Shown: positions 7,960 to 16,395, counted from the first letter of the stretch. The stretch: DNA of 64,000 nt from an archaeon SCG-AAA382B04 (GCA_003034855.1 PZKD01000059.1:1-64000); one strand, 5' to 3'. The notes: generated by a model from the letters alone, not told the origin. Numbers and translations: made by a program.

Positions 7960-9207
7960 TTGAATAGGGATAAATTGGGATCAGATAAAAATAATTATCT
8001 AACATTAGAAGATGTTGAGTTAAAAAATAAGAGAGTTCTCTTAAGGATAGATGTTAACTCACCAATGGACCCAGTTTCTAAAAGAATCCTAGATGACAGC
8101 AGGTTTAGGTCCCATGTAGGTACATTAAAGGCGCTTAGAAACTCAAAAACAGTTTTATTAGCACATCAAAGTAGACCAGGTAGAAAAGATTTTACAACAA
8201 TGGAAAAACACGCAAGCAAGCTTTCAGAAATCCTAAATAGAGAAGTAAAATATATTGATGACATTTTTGGAAAAAGAGCTCAAAAAGAGATCAATAAAAT
8301 GAATAATGGAGACATTATTTTTCTTGAGAATATTAGATTTTATTCCGAAGAAGTCTTAGAACGAGAAGATGAGAAACAGAAGGAAACCTTTTTAGTGAAA
8401 AATCTTTCTCCTTTATTTAATTATTACATAAATGATGCTTTTGCAGCTGCTCATAGACCCCATCCTTCAATAGTTGGGTTTCCTCAGACACTGCCTTCAC
8501 TAGCAGGTAAGTTGATGGAAAAGGAGATTAAAACACTAGAAAGCATGATTGAAGATAATGGCAAAACATATTTCGTTTTAGGTGGTGTAAAGGTAAAAGA
8601 TTCACTAAAGGTGATGGAAAATCTTTTAGAGAGAGATGAAGCTAGTAAAATATTTACAACGGGAGTTCTTTCAATATTGTTTTTGGATTCTAAGGGAATT
8701 GATATAGGAAAAAAGAACAAGGAATTTCTAGAAAACGAAATTGAATATCAAAAACAATCTAAACGAGCTATAGAATTGTTGGAAAAATACCAAGATAAGA
8801 TAGAGATACCTGAAGATGTTGCGATAAACAAAGAAGGTGAAAGAGAAGATGTTTCTGTAGAAAAAATACCAGATGAGTATAGAATTGAGGATATAGGAAT
8901 AGAAACAATAGTTAATTATTCAGAAAAACTAAAAGATGGTCAAAAAATTGTTATGAATGGTCCAGCAGGAGTTTTTGAAAAAGACAAGTTTTCTATTGGA
9001 ACAGAAGAACTTCAAAGAACAACTACAGAGAGTGAAGCCTATTCAATTATAGGTGGGGGACATATCTGTACCGCTGCAGAGGAATGTGGCCTCAAAAATT
9101 ACTTTGACCATGTAAGCACTGGAGGAGGAGCCTTAATGAACTTCTTTTCTTCAGATCAATTACCTGCTCTTCGATTATTAGAAGAATCTAAAGAGATGTA
9201 TAGTTGA
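7960..9207 (+). CDS. pgk: Phosphoglycerate kinase
   Basis: A 415-residue enzyme transferring phosphate between 1,3-bisphosphoglycerate and ADP in glycolysis or gluconeogenesis. Signature parts are visible: VLLRIDVNSPMD near residue 26, LAHQSRPGRKDF near 68, NDAFAAAHRPHPSIVGF near 153, GGVKVKDSLKVME near 208, and the nucleotide-binding MNGPAGVFEKDKFSIGTEEL and GGGHICTAAEECG near the C-terminus. The start is TTG at 7960 by my reading; there is no ATG upstream of the conserved core. It lies 40 bp after malic enzyme in the same direction and ends 11 bp before tRNA-Thr. The start codon is the only uncertain point. Confidence 0.95.
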   Translation: MNRDKLGSDKNNYLTLEDVELKNKRVLLRIDVNSPMDPVSKRILDDSRFRSHVGTLKALRNSKTVLLAHQSRPGRKDFTTMEKHASKLSEILNREVKYIDDIFGKRAQKEINKMNNGDIIFLENIRFYSEEVLEREDEKQKETFLVKNLSPLFNYYINDAFAAAHRPHPSIVGFPQTLPSLAGKLMEKEIKTLESMIEDNGKTYFVLGGVKVKDSLKVMENLLERDEASKIFTTGVLSILFLDSKGIDIGKKNKEFLENEIEYQKQSKRAIELLEKYQDKIEIPEDVAINKEGEREDVSVEKIPDEYRIEDIGIETIVNYSEKLKDGQKIVMNGPAGVFEKDKFSIGTEELQRTTTESEAYSIIGGGHICTAAEECGLKNYFDHVSTGGGALMNFFSSDQLPALRLLEESKEMYS

Positions 9208-9218
9208 AAATTGGGATT

Positions 9219-9319
9219 GCCTCGGTAGCTCAGATTGGTGGAGCGATGGCTTCGTATCTAAGCTCTATATTTTAAAGAGAAAAAGCCATATGCCGCGGGT
9301 TCAAATCCCGCCCGAGGCT
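9219..9319 (+). tRNA. tRNA-Thr(CGT) with a 27-nt intron
   Basis: Acceptor GCCTCGG (9219-9225) pairs with CCGAGGC (9312-9318), discriminator T at 9319. The D arm is GCTCAGATTGGTGGAGC. The anticodon stem ATGGC (9246-9250) pairs with GCCAT (9285-9289). The loop TT-CGT-A ... A is interrupted after position 37 by an intron at 9257-9283, the canonical archaeal site. The anticodon CGT reads ACG. The T arm is GCGGGTTCAAATCCCGC. Its 3' end serves as the attachment site of the island that follows. Confidence 0.93.
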
Positions 9320-9346
9320 TGACCTTTTCAGTTCAAAGCCTTATCA

Positions 9347-9394
9347 TGTATTACTTTCAACTAATCCTCCTCTGCCTGTATTACTTTCAACTAA
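9347..9394. repeat. Tandem 18-bp repeat, 30-bp period
   Basis: The sequence TGTATTACTTTCAACTAA occurs at 9347-9364 and again at 9377-9394, each followed by a C/T-rich stretch (CCTC...). It lies between the attachment site and the integrase gene, where recombinase or excision-factor binding sites are expected. The shorter string ATTACTTTCA also occurs near 15943 and 29007. Two copies are too few for a CRISPR. Confidence 0.55.
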
Positions 9395-9449
9395 CCCTCT
9401 CCCCCCCTCTCCTATAAGTGAAAACATCTGTTAAAAAATAGAGATCACT

Positions 9450-9572
9450 ATGTCTAAATGCCAGATCTTAGAGATCATGGAAAAGGAGGAAGAGGAAAAT
9501 AAAAAAGAAAAAATCTTGTTGAAAGCAGAGAAAAAAAACTGTCCTCTTTTGGCTTTATTAAAGGAAAAATAA
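9450..9572 (+). CDS. Small charged protein coupled to the integrase
   Basis: A 40-residue reading frame beginning MSKCQILEIMEKEEEENKK and ending LLALLKEK-type helix, with its stop one base before the integrase ATG (stop 9570-9572, ATG 9574). The composition is helix-forming and highly charged with two cysteines. The tight spacing suggests co-translation and a possible role as excision or directionality factor, but there is no sequence evidence for that. It could equally be an upstream control frame. Confidence 0.4.
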   Translation: MSKCQILEIMEKEEEENKKEKILLKAEKKNCPLLALLKEK

Positions 9573-9573
9573 A

Positions 9574-10758
9574 ATGCCAATAAAGAATTTTAAAAAAGAC
9601 CATGAAAATGAAATCCAGAACATAAAAACCTCCAACGAAATAATTGAAGAAAACAAAAAAACTCTTAAAAAATTTTATAGAGATCTAAAAGTCAAAGACT
9701 ACTCAGATTCCAGGATCCTCAAATTAATAAATTACACCAAACTTCTAGCAAAACAAATAAACAAACCCTTTCAGGAAACCACTAAAGAAGATATTAAAGA
9801 TTTAGTGGCCTGGATCAATCAGAGAAACTTAGCTGATTCAACAAAAAGAACCTATAAAGTAATTTTAAAAGTCTTTTATAAATGGCTAAATGATGGCTCC
9901 CATCCAGAAAAAGTTGAATGGATCAAAACATCAACCAGCAAAAACAACAAACTACCAAAAGAACTCCTCAGAGAAAAAGACATAAAAAAACTATTATCTG
10001 GAGCTGAAAACCCTAGAACCAAAGCCTTAATCTCTTTATTATGGGAAACTGGAGCTAGAATAGGAGAATTAATTGATCTAAAAATCGGAGATATAGAAGA
10101 TCATGAGCATGGGAAACAAATAATTATTGATGGAAAAACTGGCCAAAGAAGAATCCCCCTAATAGAATCTGTGCCTCATTTAAGGAATTGGCTCAATCTC
10201 CATCCAGAGCCAGAGCCAGAAAACCCAATATGGGTAAATGTTGGAAACACCAGGCATGGAAAAAAATCCTCATACAGAAATTTAAGAAAAAGCCTAGAAA
10301 CAGCTAAAAAGAGAGCTAAATTAGAGGAAAAACCAGTTAATCCTCATCACTTCAGGCACTCCAGAGCCACTTACTTAGCAAACAAATTTACTGAAGCTCA
10401 GATGTGCCAATTCTTTGGATGGGTCCAAGGAAGTGATATGCCATCAAAATACATTCACTTATCTGGAAGAGATATTGATGAGGCCTATGCTCAATTACAT
10501 GGATTAGAAGATGAAAACAAAAAAGAAAGCAATCTCACTCCTAAAACATGTCCTAGATGTAAAAACCAAAACCCCCATGACGCCAATTTATGTAGTTACT
10601 GTGGCCAAGCATTGAGCCATGAAGAATTTAGGAAATTTGAAAAAGCTAAAGAAGATCAAGAAGAGATTGATGTAGATAAACAAAAATTAATTAGCTTAAT
10701 CCAGGACTATGAAGAGAATGGAAAAATCAGTAAGGAATTACTAGAAAAATTACTCTAA
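9574..10758 (+). CDS. Tyrosine recombinase (integrase) with C-terminal zinc ribbon
   Basis: A 394-residue site-specific recombinase, the likely integrase of the tRNA-Thr island. A SAM-like core-binding domain covers about residues 25-110. The catalytic domain shows R162 (TGARIGEL), K188 (DGKTGQRR), H258 and R261 (NPHHFRHSR), a Trp in the second His position (W283, FFGWVQGSDMP), and the nucleophile Y293 (SKYIHL). A zinc ribbon follows with C326-x2-C329 and C340-x2-C343, then a charged helical tail. This recombinase plus ribbon architecture is common in halophilic archaea. The Trp for His exchange is found in active members of this family. Confidence 0.9.
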   Translation: MPIKNFKKDHENEIQNIKTSNEIIEENKKTLKKFYRDLKVKDYSDSRILKLINYTKLLAKQINKPFQETTKEDIKDLVAWINQRNLADSTKRTYKVILKVFYKWLNDGSHPEKVEWIKTSTSKNNKLPKELLREKDIKKLLSGAENPRTKALISLLWETGARIGELIDLKIGDIEDHEHGKQIIIDGKTGQRRIPLIESVPHLRNWLNLHPEPEPENPIWVNVGNTRHGKKSSYRNLRKSLETAKKRAKLEEKPVNPHHFRHSRATYLANKFTEAQMCQFFGWVQGSDMPSKYIHLSGRDIDEAYAQLHGLEDENKKESNLTPKTCPRCKNQNPHDANLCSYCGQALSHEEFRKFEKAKEDQEEIDVDKQKLISLIQDYEENGKISKELLEKLL

Positions 10759-10859
10759 AAAAGTGTTTTTTAATGCTTTTCTAAAAAAAATAATTTTCTA
10801 TAGGGGGAATCAACCCCCATATATTTTATTAATAAGGGAACTATGGAGCCGAGAATCAC

Positions 10860-11078
10860 CTAATTATTATTAAAGCGATTCTGGGTACTGCCAATTACAT
10901 TTTCTTTATTGGATTCTTGTTTCTTCTCAATGACTTCAATTCTTTTTTTTATCTCCTCAATATTTTCCTTAATTATTTCATTTATATAATGTTGTAAAGC
11001 TATGCTTCTCAATTTATCATCTGAGATCTCAGCAACAACCTTTTCTCCACAATTTGGGCATTTCATATTGGTTTTCAT
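10860..11078 (-). CDS. Small zinc-ribbon/coiled-coil protein
   Basis: A 72-residue protein with a single CPNCG knuckle at residues 7-11 and a long helical part with heptad-like spacing (EIIKENIEEIKKRIEVIEKK). Only one pair of cysteines is present, so a zinc site would need a dimer. I cannot assign a family. It lies convergent with the integrase, 100 bp after its stop, and is followed by a short repeat-free spacer and a pilin remnant. It may belong to the island's own functions. Confidence 0.5.
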   Translation of the reverse strand: MKTNMKCPNCGEKVVAEISDDKLRSIALQHYINEIIKENIEEIKKRIEVIEKKQESNKENVIGSTQNRFNNN

Positions 11079-11211
11079 TGGATTATAAAAATCAATTTCA
11101 CAATACTTAAAAACTAGATAGACCTAACCAAAACTAAAAAACTTCTCTGAAAAGTTGAATAAAAGTAACTAAAAAAAGAAAAAAATAAAAAGGAAAAGGT
11201 TATTCTGCTAG

Positions 11212-11582
11212 TTAATATGTTACTGTTGCTGAAGGTTGACTAATGGTTCCTCCAGATGAAGAATCAATAACTCTTACTTCTACAGTTCCATCATCTGTTA
11301 ATGCATCATTGGTACCTATATTAATTGTTGCTCGTTCACCTGTTTCAAAATCAGGTCCAGGTATAGCAGCCTGTACTGTGGTACTCCCTGCATCAAAAGT
11401 ATAAGTGGTATCACTTTCTTCATCATAAACTACAATCCGAGTATCATTTTCAGCTAAGGTATCACCACTTTGGTGTAAAATCGTTACTGAATCATTTGTT
11501 GTATCGTCTATTGTTATTGATGCTTGTGGTGTTGTTTTTGGTGTGCTTATTACCCCGAATACGAATCCTGCGACAGGGCAAG
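11212..11582 (-). pseudogene. Type IV pilin remnant lacking its N-terminus
   Basis: Minus-strand reading from just after the thioesterase stop gives AGFVFGVISTPKTTPQASIT and then about 95 residues of a beta-rich, threonine-rich domain ending TISQPSATVTY at a stop at 11212-11214. The opening AGFVFG motif is the end of the hydrophobic helix of haloarchaeal PilA-type pilins. The class III signal peptide and most of the helix are missing, cut exactly where the thioesterase gene ends. This is therefore a truncated gene, created when the neighbouring DNA was inserted or deleted. Confidence 0.65.
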
Positions 11583-11583
11583 G

Positions 11584-12000
11584 TTAGTGGGTTTTGGATT
11601 CTGCTTTTTTGTTGAATTTTTCTTTGTTGATTATGTATCGTTTGTGGGTTCCTTTGGATATGGTTTCTTCTTCATCTTTTGCTACTATGGAGAATGTGAG
11701 TTTTCTGTCTTTTATTTTCTCGAGTTTTCCTTTTATCTTCACTTCTTGTCTAGGTGGTGTTGGAGCGTCGTGGCTTAGGTCTACGTGTATGCCAAGGGTC
11801 TGTTCTTTGGGCCAGTCTATGTGTGGATTAATTGCCTGTATGCATGCCCATTCGATGAGGCCAACTAGGTACCCTGTGGCTAGTACTTCAGGCATCTCCT
11901 GAAACTCCTTTGATTCTGGGTAGAGATTGGGTACCATTTTATCTTCCAAAACTCTGTATTCGAATTCGAATGTTAAGCCTTCTTCAAGCGTGTCTTTCAT
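11584..12000 (-). CDS. Hotdog thioesterase of the fluoroacetyl-CoA thioesterase (FlK) type
   Basis: A 138-residue single hotdog domain. It aligns by eye with FlK-type thioesterases: T42 and E50 sit at exactly the FlK catalytic numbers (LATGYLVGLIEWA), and H77 in the GIHVDLSHDAPT strand corresponds to FlK H76. FlK hydrolyses fluoroacetyl-CoA; most relatives have other acyl-CoA substrates, so the substrate here is open. It is divergent from the amidase gene at 12167 with a 166-bp shared upstream region. A link with amide-derived acids, such as acetate or fluoroacetate, is therefore plausible but inferred. The gene ends at the broken pilin. Confidence 0.75.
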   Translation of the reverse strand: MKDTLEEGLTFEFEYRVLEDKMVPNLYPESKEFQEMPEVLATGYLVGLIEWACIQAINPHIDWPKEQTLGIHVDLSHDAPTPPRQEVKIKGKLEKIKDRKLTFSIVAKDEEETISKGTHKRYIINKEKFNKKAESKTH

Positions 12001-12120
12001 AACAGACCCTAATTTTTTATGGGCATAGATAAATTATTTGCCTTCTATGTGATATGGTTTTTTGTTGAGGGAAGCTTCTTTTGATTGGAGTGTTAACCAA
12101 TTTTTTTATTCAAAAGAAGT

Positions 12121-12131
12121 AACTATATATG
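12121..12131 (+). promoter_or_regulatory. Putative TATA box of amiE
   Basis: AACTATATATG lies about 40 bases upstream of the amiE ATG (12167), placing a start of transcription near 12150-12157 with a short leader that includes GGGTGA as ribosome binding site. It sits in the spacer shared with the divergent thioesterase gene. Position and composition fit; nothing more supports it. Confidence 0.4.
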
Positions 12132-12166
12132 TCATCATCTTTTATTAAGTTTATGGGTGAATTGAT

Positions 12167-13219
12167 ATGAGGCATGGTGATATTTCCTCGTCTGAGGAAA
12201 CTGTTGGTGTTGCTGTGGTTAACTATCCTCCGTTGAAGACGTATCCAGAGTTAGGGGGAGATGGTAAAGAAAAGATATTAGAAAACTGTAAGGAAATTGC
12301 TGACTATATTGAAGGTATGAAGGCCACGCATCCTGGTCTTGACTTAATCATATTTCCCGAATATAGCACAGAAGGAGTTTTGTATGATGAAGAGGAGATG
12401 ATGGAGCTTTCTACGACTGTTCCTGGTGATGAAACTGAAATTTTCGCAGATGCCTGTAGAGAAAACGATGTGTGGGGTGTTTTTTCAATAACAGGAGAAT
12501 TACATGAAGATCATCCGGAAAAGAACCCATATAACACTCTTATCTTAATGAATGATGAGGGAGAGATCGTTCAGAAATATCGCAAAATAATGCCCTGGTG
12601 CCCAATTGAGGGATGGACTGCAGGAGACAAAACATATGTTTCTGAGGGTCCAAAGGGATTGAAAATTAGCTTAATCATCTGTGATGACGGAAACTATCCC
12701 GAGATATGGAGAGACTGCGCCTATAAGGGAGCTGAACTCATCATTAGGTGCCAAGGCTATATGTATCCACCAAAGGAGCAACAAGTTCTAGCTGCGAGAG
12801 CTGCTGCCTGGTTTAATAATAGTTATGTAGCAGTTGCAAATATGGCAGGATACGATGGAGGATACTCCTTCTTTGGACATTCAAGCATAGTTGGATACGA
12901 TGGAAGAGTCTTAGGAGAGACTGAAACAAATGAATATGAGAACCAATATGCTGAACTTTCTGTATCTGGAATAAGAGATGCAAGAAAGAACTGGCAGAGC
13001 CAAAACCATTTATATAAGCTCTTGCATAGAGGATACACTGCAGAACTTGCTGCTGGTGAAGAGGAAGGGGTTGCGGAATGTCCTTACGATTTCTATAAAG
13101 ACTGGGTCAACGAACCTGAAAAAGCAAAAGAACAAATCGAAGAAGTAACTAGATCTACTCCTGGAACCGAGGAATGCCCAATCTCTGGAATTAGGAACAA
13201 AGAAGAAGGGGAGGAATAA
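12167..13219 (+). CDS. amiE: Aliphatic amidase (acetamidase)
   Basis: A 350-residue nitrilase-fold amidase that hydrolyses short aliphatic amides (acetamide, propionamide) to the acid and ammonia in the cytoplasm. The catalytic triad is E65 (IIFPEYS), K140 ([10 protein letters not shown]) and C172 ([10 protein letters not shown]), each exactly six residues after the Pseudomonas AmiE numbers 59/134/166. Long stretches, including the start MRHGDISSS, look nearly bacterial. Such similarity in an archaeon points to recent transfer, in line with its place in a tRNA-borne island. The next gene is the matching amide channel. Distinguishing amidase from formamidase (AmiF): the start and active-site context favour AmiE. 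Confidence 0.93.
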   Translation: MRHGDISSSEETVGVAVVNYPPLKTYPELGGDGKEKILENCKEIADYIEGMKATHPGLDLIIFPEYSTEGVLYDEEEMMELSTTVPGDETEIFADACRENDVWGVFSITGELHEDHPEKNPYNTLILMNDEGEIVQKYRKIMPWCPIEGWTAGDKTYVSEGPKGLKISLIICDDGNYPEIWRDCAYKGAELIIRCQGYMYPPKEQQVLAARAAAWFNNSYVAVANMAGYDGGYSFFGHSSIVGYDGRVLGETETNEYENQYAELSVSGIRDARKNWQSQNHLYKLLHRGYTAELAAGEEEGVAECPYDFYKDWVNEPEKAKEQIEEVTRSTPGTEECPISGIRNKEEGEE

Positions 13220-13256
13220 ACTCCTCCTTCTATGTTTTTTTCTTTGGTGAATTAAG

Positions 13257-13763
13257 ATGGCGGAACCTAATATCCTTGGGCTTGGGTTGCTATATGTTGG
13301 AGCAGTCTTGTTTGTGAATGCAATTTATATTCTAGGCTACACTTCATCTAGAGATGCGGCAGTCATGAATCTCTTCACAGGTGGACTTACTTTCTTAAAC
13401 GCTATCTATTTTGCCTTTGTAGGTGAAACAGCTTTTGCAGCTGCTCAAACCTTGTTGTTTTCCTTCACGTATCTCTGGGTTTTTGTTGAGTTCTGGTGGG
13501 AAAGAGAAAGCATGAGGGCTCTTGGCTGGTATTGTCTCTTTGTTGCCATATGTGCAGCGCCTACAGGGATCCTGACATTTTCATCTCTTCCCATATTAGG
13601 AATTATTTGGGAAACTTGGGCCTATCTCTGGTTTGTTTTCTTCCTCTTCATGGGCCTAGAGCTAGACATCCCCAAAGAGACCGCATATTCAACCATGGGA
13701 GTAGCATTACTAACATGGGCCTATGCATACTACATACTAGCCTTCTCTGGAACCCCAATATAA
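13257..13763 (+). CDS. amiS: AmiS/UreI-family amide channel
   Basis: A 168-residue membrane protein with six hydrophobic segments (about residues 6-26, 33-52, 59-81, 88-107, 114-131, 143-162), the topology of the AmiS/UreI family. UreI is an acid-gated urea channel of Helicobacter; AmiS is coded with amidases and presumably lets short amides through. The signature LGLLYVGAVLFVNA at the start and the aromatic FVEFWWERES after helix 3 fit the family. It lies 37 bp after amiE on the same strand, so substrate uptake and hydrolysis are one operon. The start ATG at 13257 is preceded by a GGTGAATTAAG-like ribosome binding site. Confidence 0.9.
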   Translation: MAEPNILGLGLLYVGAVLFVNAIYILGYTSSRDAAVMNLFTGGLTFLNAIYFAFVGETAFAAAQTLLFSFTYLWVFVEFWWERESMRALGWYCLFVAICAAPTGILTFSSLPILGIIWETWAYLWFVFFLFMGLELDIPKETAYSTMGVALLTWAYAYYILAFSGTPI

Positions 13764-14024
13764 ACAAAACCTCCATCCCCAATTTTTCTCTTTTTTTAAT
13801 TAGGCATAAATTTGGATGATGAAACACTAATCGAATAAAAAACCATTTTCTTAATGATAAGTTGAATCTGATCAAGTACTATTAAGTATGGTTTTTAGTT
13901 TGTCTCAGAACCCCTGTTTTGACCTAATAGTCGTGAGGTAATACGGGAATAAACTATTTCTCTATCTTTAGGTGAGGTTATTTAATTAACCTAACCATTA
14001 AGAATTGCCATAGCCTAAATGAAA

Positions 14025-14043
14025 AATTAAGCAGTGCTTAATT
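14025..14043. promoter_or_regulatory. Perfect 19-bp palindrome, candidate operator
   Basis: AATTAAGCA-G-TGCTTAATT, a 9-bp perfect inverted repeat with a one-base centre. It lies about 55 bp upstream of a TATA-like TATATAAAA (14097-14105) in the 550-bp spacer before the ACR3 gene. The form suits a dimeric repressor such as an ArsR-type protein, but no regulator gene is near. A short SD-led open frame (ATG at 14138, five codons) follows the TATA box and is cut by the repeat at 14148. Confidence 0.45.
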
Positions 14044-14147
14044 ATGTCTTATATGTAATTAGTATATTAATACTAATAGCAAAGTAGCTGAAAGATGTAT
14101 ATAAAAGAGAAGAACAGAAACATATAAAGGAGTTGTTATGGTAGAAA

Positions 14148-14311
14148 ATTGAAAAAAGCCCATATAATGGAAAACCATGGATTTTTGGAAAACCATGGAT
14201 TTTTGGATTCATCAAAACCTAGAAATTTTAGTAATCTCAAATCCTCATAAACTTTGGAAATTTTGTTATTAGAATTATTTAGATAGAAAGTTCAAGCAGG
14301 TAAATCTGAGA
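14148..14311. repeat. Long dispersed repeat, copy 1
   Basis: About 160 bp, matching 23951-24096. A core of about 90 bp (14213 to 14305) is identical in both copies, and the left part is similar but here has an extra in-frame 18-bp duplication around ATGGATTTTTGGAAAACC. It ends 5 bp before the ACR3 start codon. Both copies keep a short open frame starting ATG-GAT in the repeat (here 14177-14275, 32 codons) that ends at the same TAG. The copy-to-copy differences change amino acids, so coding is not shown. It may be a mobile promoter-bearing segment. Confidence 0.75.
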
Positions 14312-14315
14312 AAAA

Positions 14316-15383
14316 ATGTCAGAAGAATCAGAGATTGAGGGGGAAGCAAAGGATCTTGGCAGAGAACTAAGTTTCTTTGAAAAGTATCTCTCGATTTGGG
14401 TAGCCTTATGTATCTTAGTAGGAGTTGCTTTAGGTAGATTTATTCCTATTATTCCAAATACTCTAGGTGAATTTGAGTATGCTCATGTGAATATACCGAT
14501 AGCAATTTTGATATGGTTCATGATTTATCCAGGAATGGCTGAAATAGATTTTAAAAGTATATTAGGTGTAAAGGAAAAACCTAAGGGCCTAATAGTTACT
14601 TGGGGATCTAATTGGTTGATTAAGCCATTTATAATGTATGCTTTATTTTCTTTTTTTATGACAGTTATATTTAAAGGTCTTATAACTCCAGAACTTCAGA
14701 CACAATATATAGCCGGAGCTGTACTTTTAGGAAGCGCTCCTTGTACTGCAATGGTTTTTGTATGGAGTTATTTATCAGATGGTGACCCAGCTTACACGCT
14801 GGTCCAAGTTGCTACGAATGACATTATATTGCTTTTTGCTTATGTACCATTAGTTACTCTTTTACTTGGAATAGGCGGCATCTCAGTTCCGTATGAAACC
14901 TTGATTCTTTCCGTAATGTTATATGTAGGGATTCCGCTAGCAACTGGTTATCTGTCCAGAGTATACTTAATCAGAAAAAAAGGAAAGGAATGGTTCGAAA
15001 ATGTTTTCCTTGAAAAAATTGGGAAATTCACTATTTTAGGGCTATTGTTTACATTAATCCTCTTATTTTCGTTCCAAGGAGATATTATAATTAATAATCC
15101 TCTCCATATTCTATTGATAGCAATTCCTCTGACGATTTTCACATTCACTATATTTTCAATTGCATACAGCTGGGCTTATCTTTGGGGTATAGAACATGAA
15201 GTAGCTGCTCCGGCAGCAGAAATTGGAGCCAGCAATTTCTTTGAATTAGCAGTAGCAGTTGCAATATCCGTCTTTGGGGTTTCATCAGGAGCGGCATTGG
15301 CTACAGTAGTAGGTGTTTTAGTAGAAGTTCCAGTAATGCTTTCATTAGTATGGATAGCAAACAGAACGAGAAAATATTTCTAA
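14316..15383 (+). CDS. acr3: ACR3-family arsenite exporter
   Basis: A 355-residue membrane protein with about ten hydrophobic helices. The motif LLGSAPCTAMVFVWS (138-151) carries C143, the conserved cysteine of ACR3 helix 4, followed by SDGDPAYTLVQVATND. The helix 9-10 region contains ASNFFELAVAVA and VEVPVMLSLV, also family signatures. It exports arsenite (and possibly antimonite) using the proton gradient. A cytoplasmic N-terminal stretch of about 20 acidic residues precedes the first helix. No arsenate reductase or ArsR is adjacent. The upstream DNA is the 160-bp repeat, so its native promoter may have been replaced. It is part of the tRNA-Thr island. Confidence 0.93.
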   Translation: MSEESEIEGEAKDLGRELSFFEKYLSIWVALCILVGVALGRFIPIIPNTLGEFEYAHVNIPIAILIWFMIYPGMAEIDFKSILGVKEKPKGLIVTWGSNWLIKPFIMYALFSFFMTVIFKGLITPELQTQYIAGAVLLGSAPCTAMVFVWSYLSDGDPAYTLVQVATNDIILLFAYVPLVTLLLGIGGISVPYETLILSVMLYVGIPLATGYLSRVYLIRKKGKEWFENVFLEKIGKFTILGLLFTLILLFSFQGDIIINNPLHILLIAIPLTIFTFTIFSIAYSWAYLWGIEHEVAAPAAEIGASNFFELAVAVAISVFGVSSGAALATVVGVLVEVPVMLSLVWIANRTRKYF

Positions 15384-15408
15384 TTTAAATCCTAAGGTAA
15401 AACTAGAA

Positions 15409-15498
15409 ATGAAAAAAGAAAGAGATAATGAATATCAAACCTATACCATAGTATATAAAAAAGGAACAAGCCAAGAATATCAAATAAGAGTAAAATAA
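15409..15498 (+). CDS. Possible 29-residue small protein
   Basis: A short frame beginning MKKERDNEYQTYTIVYKK and ending QIRVK, 25 bp after the ACR3 stop. The alternating polar/hydrophobic pattern (TYTIVYKKGTSQEYQIRV) looks like a beta hairpin. No clear ribosome binding site precedes it. It could be a remnant of a small regulator. I give it only because it is coherent and directly follows the exporter. Confidence 0.25.
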   Translation: MKKERDNEYQTYTIVYKKGTSQEYQIRVK

Positions 15499-15538
15499 AA
15501 ATCTATTTCAATTAACTAACCTTTTTTTATTTATTTAA

Positions 15539-15667
15539 TACCATAACCAAGCCTTCATCGCCACATCAACCGGGATCTTCTTATTGATTTTATTAGAGCA
15601 ACAGAAACAACTCAAAAAACAACAAAGAGAACTAAAAAAACTCAGAGAGAAAGTAATCGATGAATAA
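15539..15667 (+). pseudogene. CcmD-like small membrane protein without a start codon
   Basis: An open stretch reading NQAFIATSTGIFLLILLEQQ then a basic coiled helix (KQLKKQQRELKKLREKV) up to TAA at 15665-15667. One membrane helix followed by a basic helix is the layout of CcmD, a small helper of haem delivery in cytochrome c maturation, and a c-type cytochrome gene lies 2 kb away. There is no ATG, GTG or TTG between the preceding stop and the hydrophobic segment, so it is a remnant or has an unusual start. Confidence 0.3.
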
Positions 15668-16007
15668 TTATCCTATATTTTCTTTTTCCTGCAGATACTC
15701 AAAGAATTCATTAGCGTATTTTAGCCCACATGTTTGGAATTAAACAATATTTAAGGCAGAGAACCCTCATGGCAAGCTGTGGGGTTTTTTGCCTTACTCT
15801 ACTATAAACCCTCATAATTGTCATGTTTTTCCTTTTAATGAAGAGAGAGGGGTCCGAAAGGATAGAGAGGCTAGAGTTTGTTCCGAAGTTAGAAGGCTTT
15901 ATAGTTTGAATGGATCCAAAGGATAGTTAGACAGGAAGCTATTACTTTCACTTACCTCACTCCCTGTTTTAGGTTTATAAGTTTTGGAGTATTAATTAAG
16001 TAGTCCA
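15668..16007. other. Spacer with an imperfect hairpin
   Basis: A 340-bp stretch without a supported gene. Around 15752-15793 the arms AAGGCA...AACCCTC and GTGGGGTT...TGCCTT form an imperfect stem around ATGGCAAGCT, similar in style to subterminal hairpins of small transposable elements. A 23-codon frame at 15838-15909 (MKREGSERIERLEFVPKLEG) is too short to support. Confidence 0.3.
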
Positions 16008-16349
16008 ATGAAATCTATCTACAAATGTGAATACTGTAAGAAGGAGCAAATAGTGGAGGCGAAGAAAGAGGAAAAGAGGGAGCTCATAAAGAATAGCTCT
16101 AATTTAGAGTTGATTTATAAAGAAAAACCCAAGGACCTGAAATTCAGTGGCTACAAGATAAAGGAATATTTTCACCAATTAACTCAGGACCTAAAAACTA
16201 GGTTCGATGACACAGTTATCTCTAAAAAGGATCTTGAAAAATATTTTGAAGAGATGGAGTTTGGGACAAAAGCAATTATCGCTTACCAAGAATGGATTCG
16301 AGCAAATGGAGGAGTAGTTAAAGAAAAAGAAATTATGTTGCCAAACTAA
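16008..16349 (+). CDS. Hypothetical protein with N-terminal Cys pair
   Basis: A 113-residue protein. The first ten residues (MKSIYKCEYCKKE) hold one CxxC pair, then a long charged helical region follows (residues 15-95) and an aromatic end (AIIAYQEWIRANGG). I do not recognise the family. The single knuckle recalls small archaeal element-borne proteins with half zinc ribbons. It is the last gene before the right attachment site of the tRNA-Thr island. Transcription is toward that site. No neighbour suggests a role. Confidence 0.55.
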   Translation: MKSIYKCEYCKKEQIVEAKKEEKRELIKNSSNLELIYKEKPKDLKFSGYKIKEYFHQLTQDLKTRFDDTVISKKDLEKYFEEMEFGTKAIIAYQEWIRANGGVVKEKEIMLPN

Positions 16350-16395
16350 TTTTTTTAGCCACAAAAAACCAGGATACACACCCTAGGTTCAAGCG

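Noticed and set aside
9347-9394. Two spaced repeats resembling a tiny CRISPR array
   Set aside because: Only two copies, a 12-base gap between them and no cas genes anywhere in the window.
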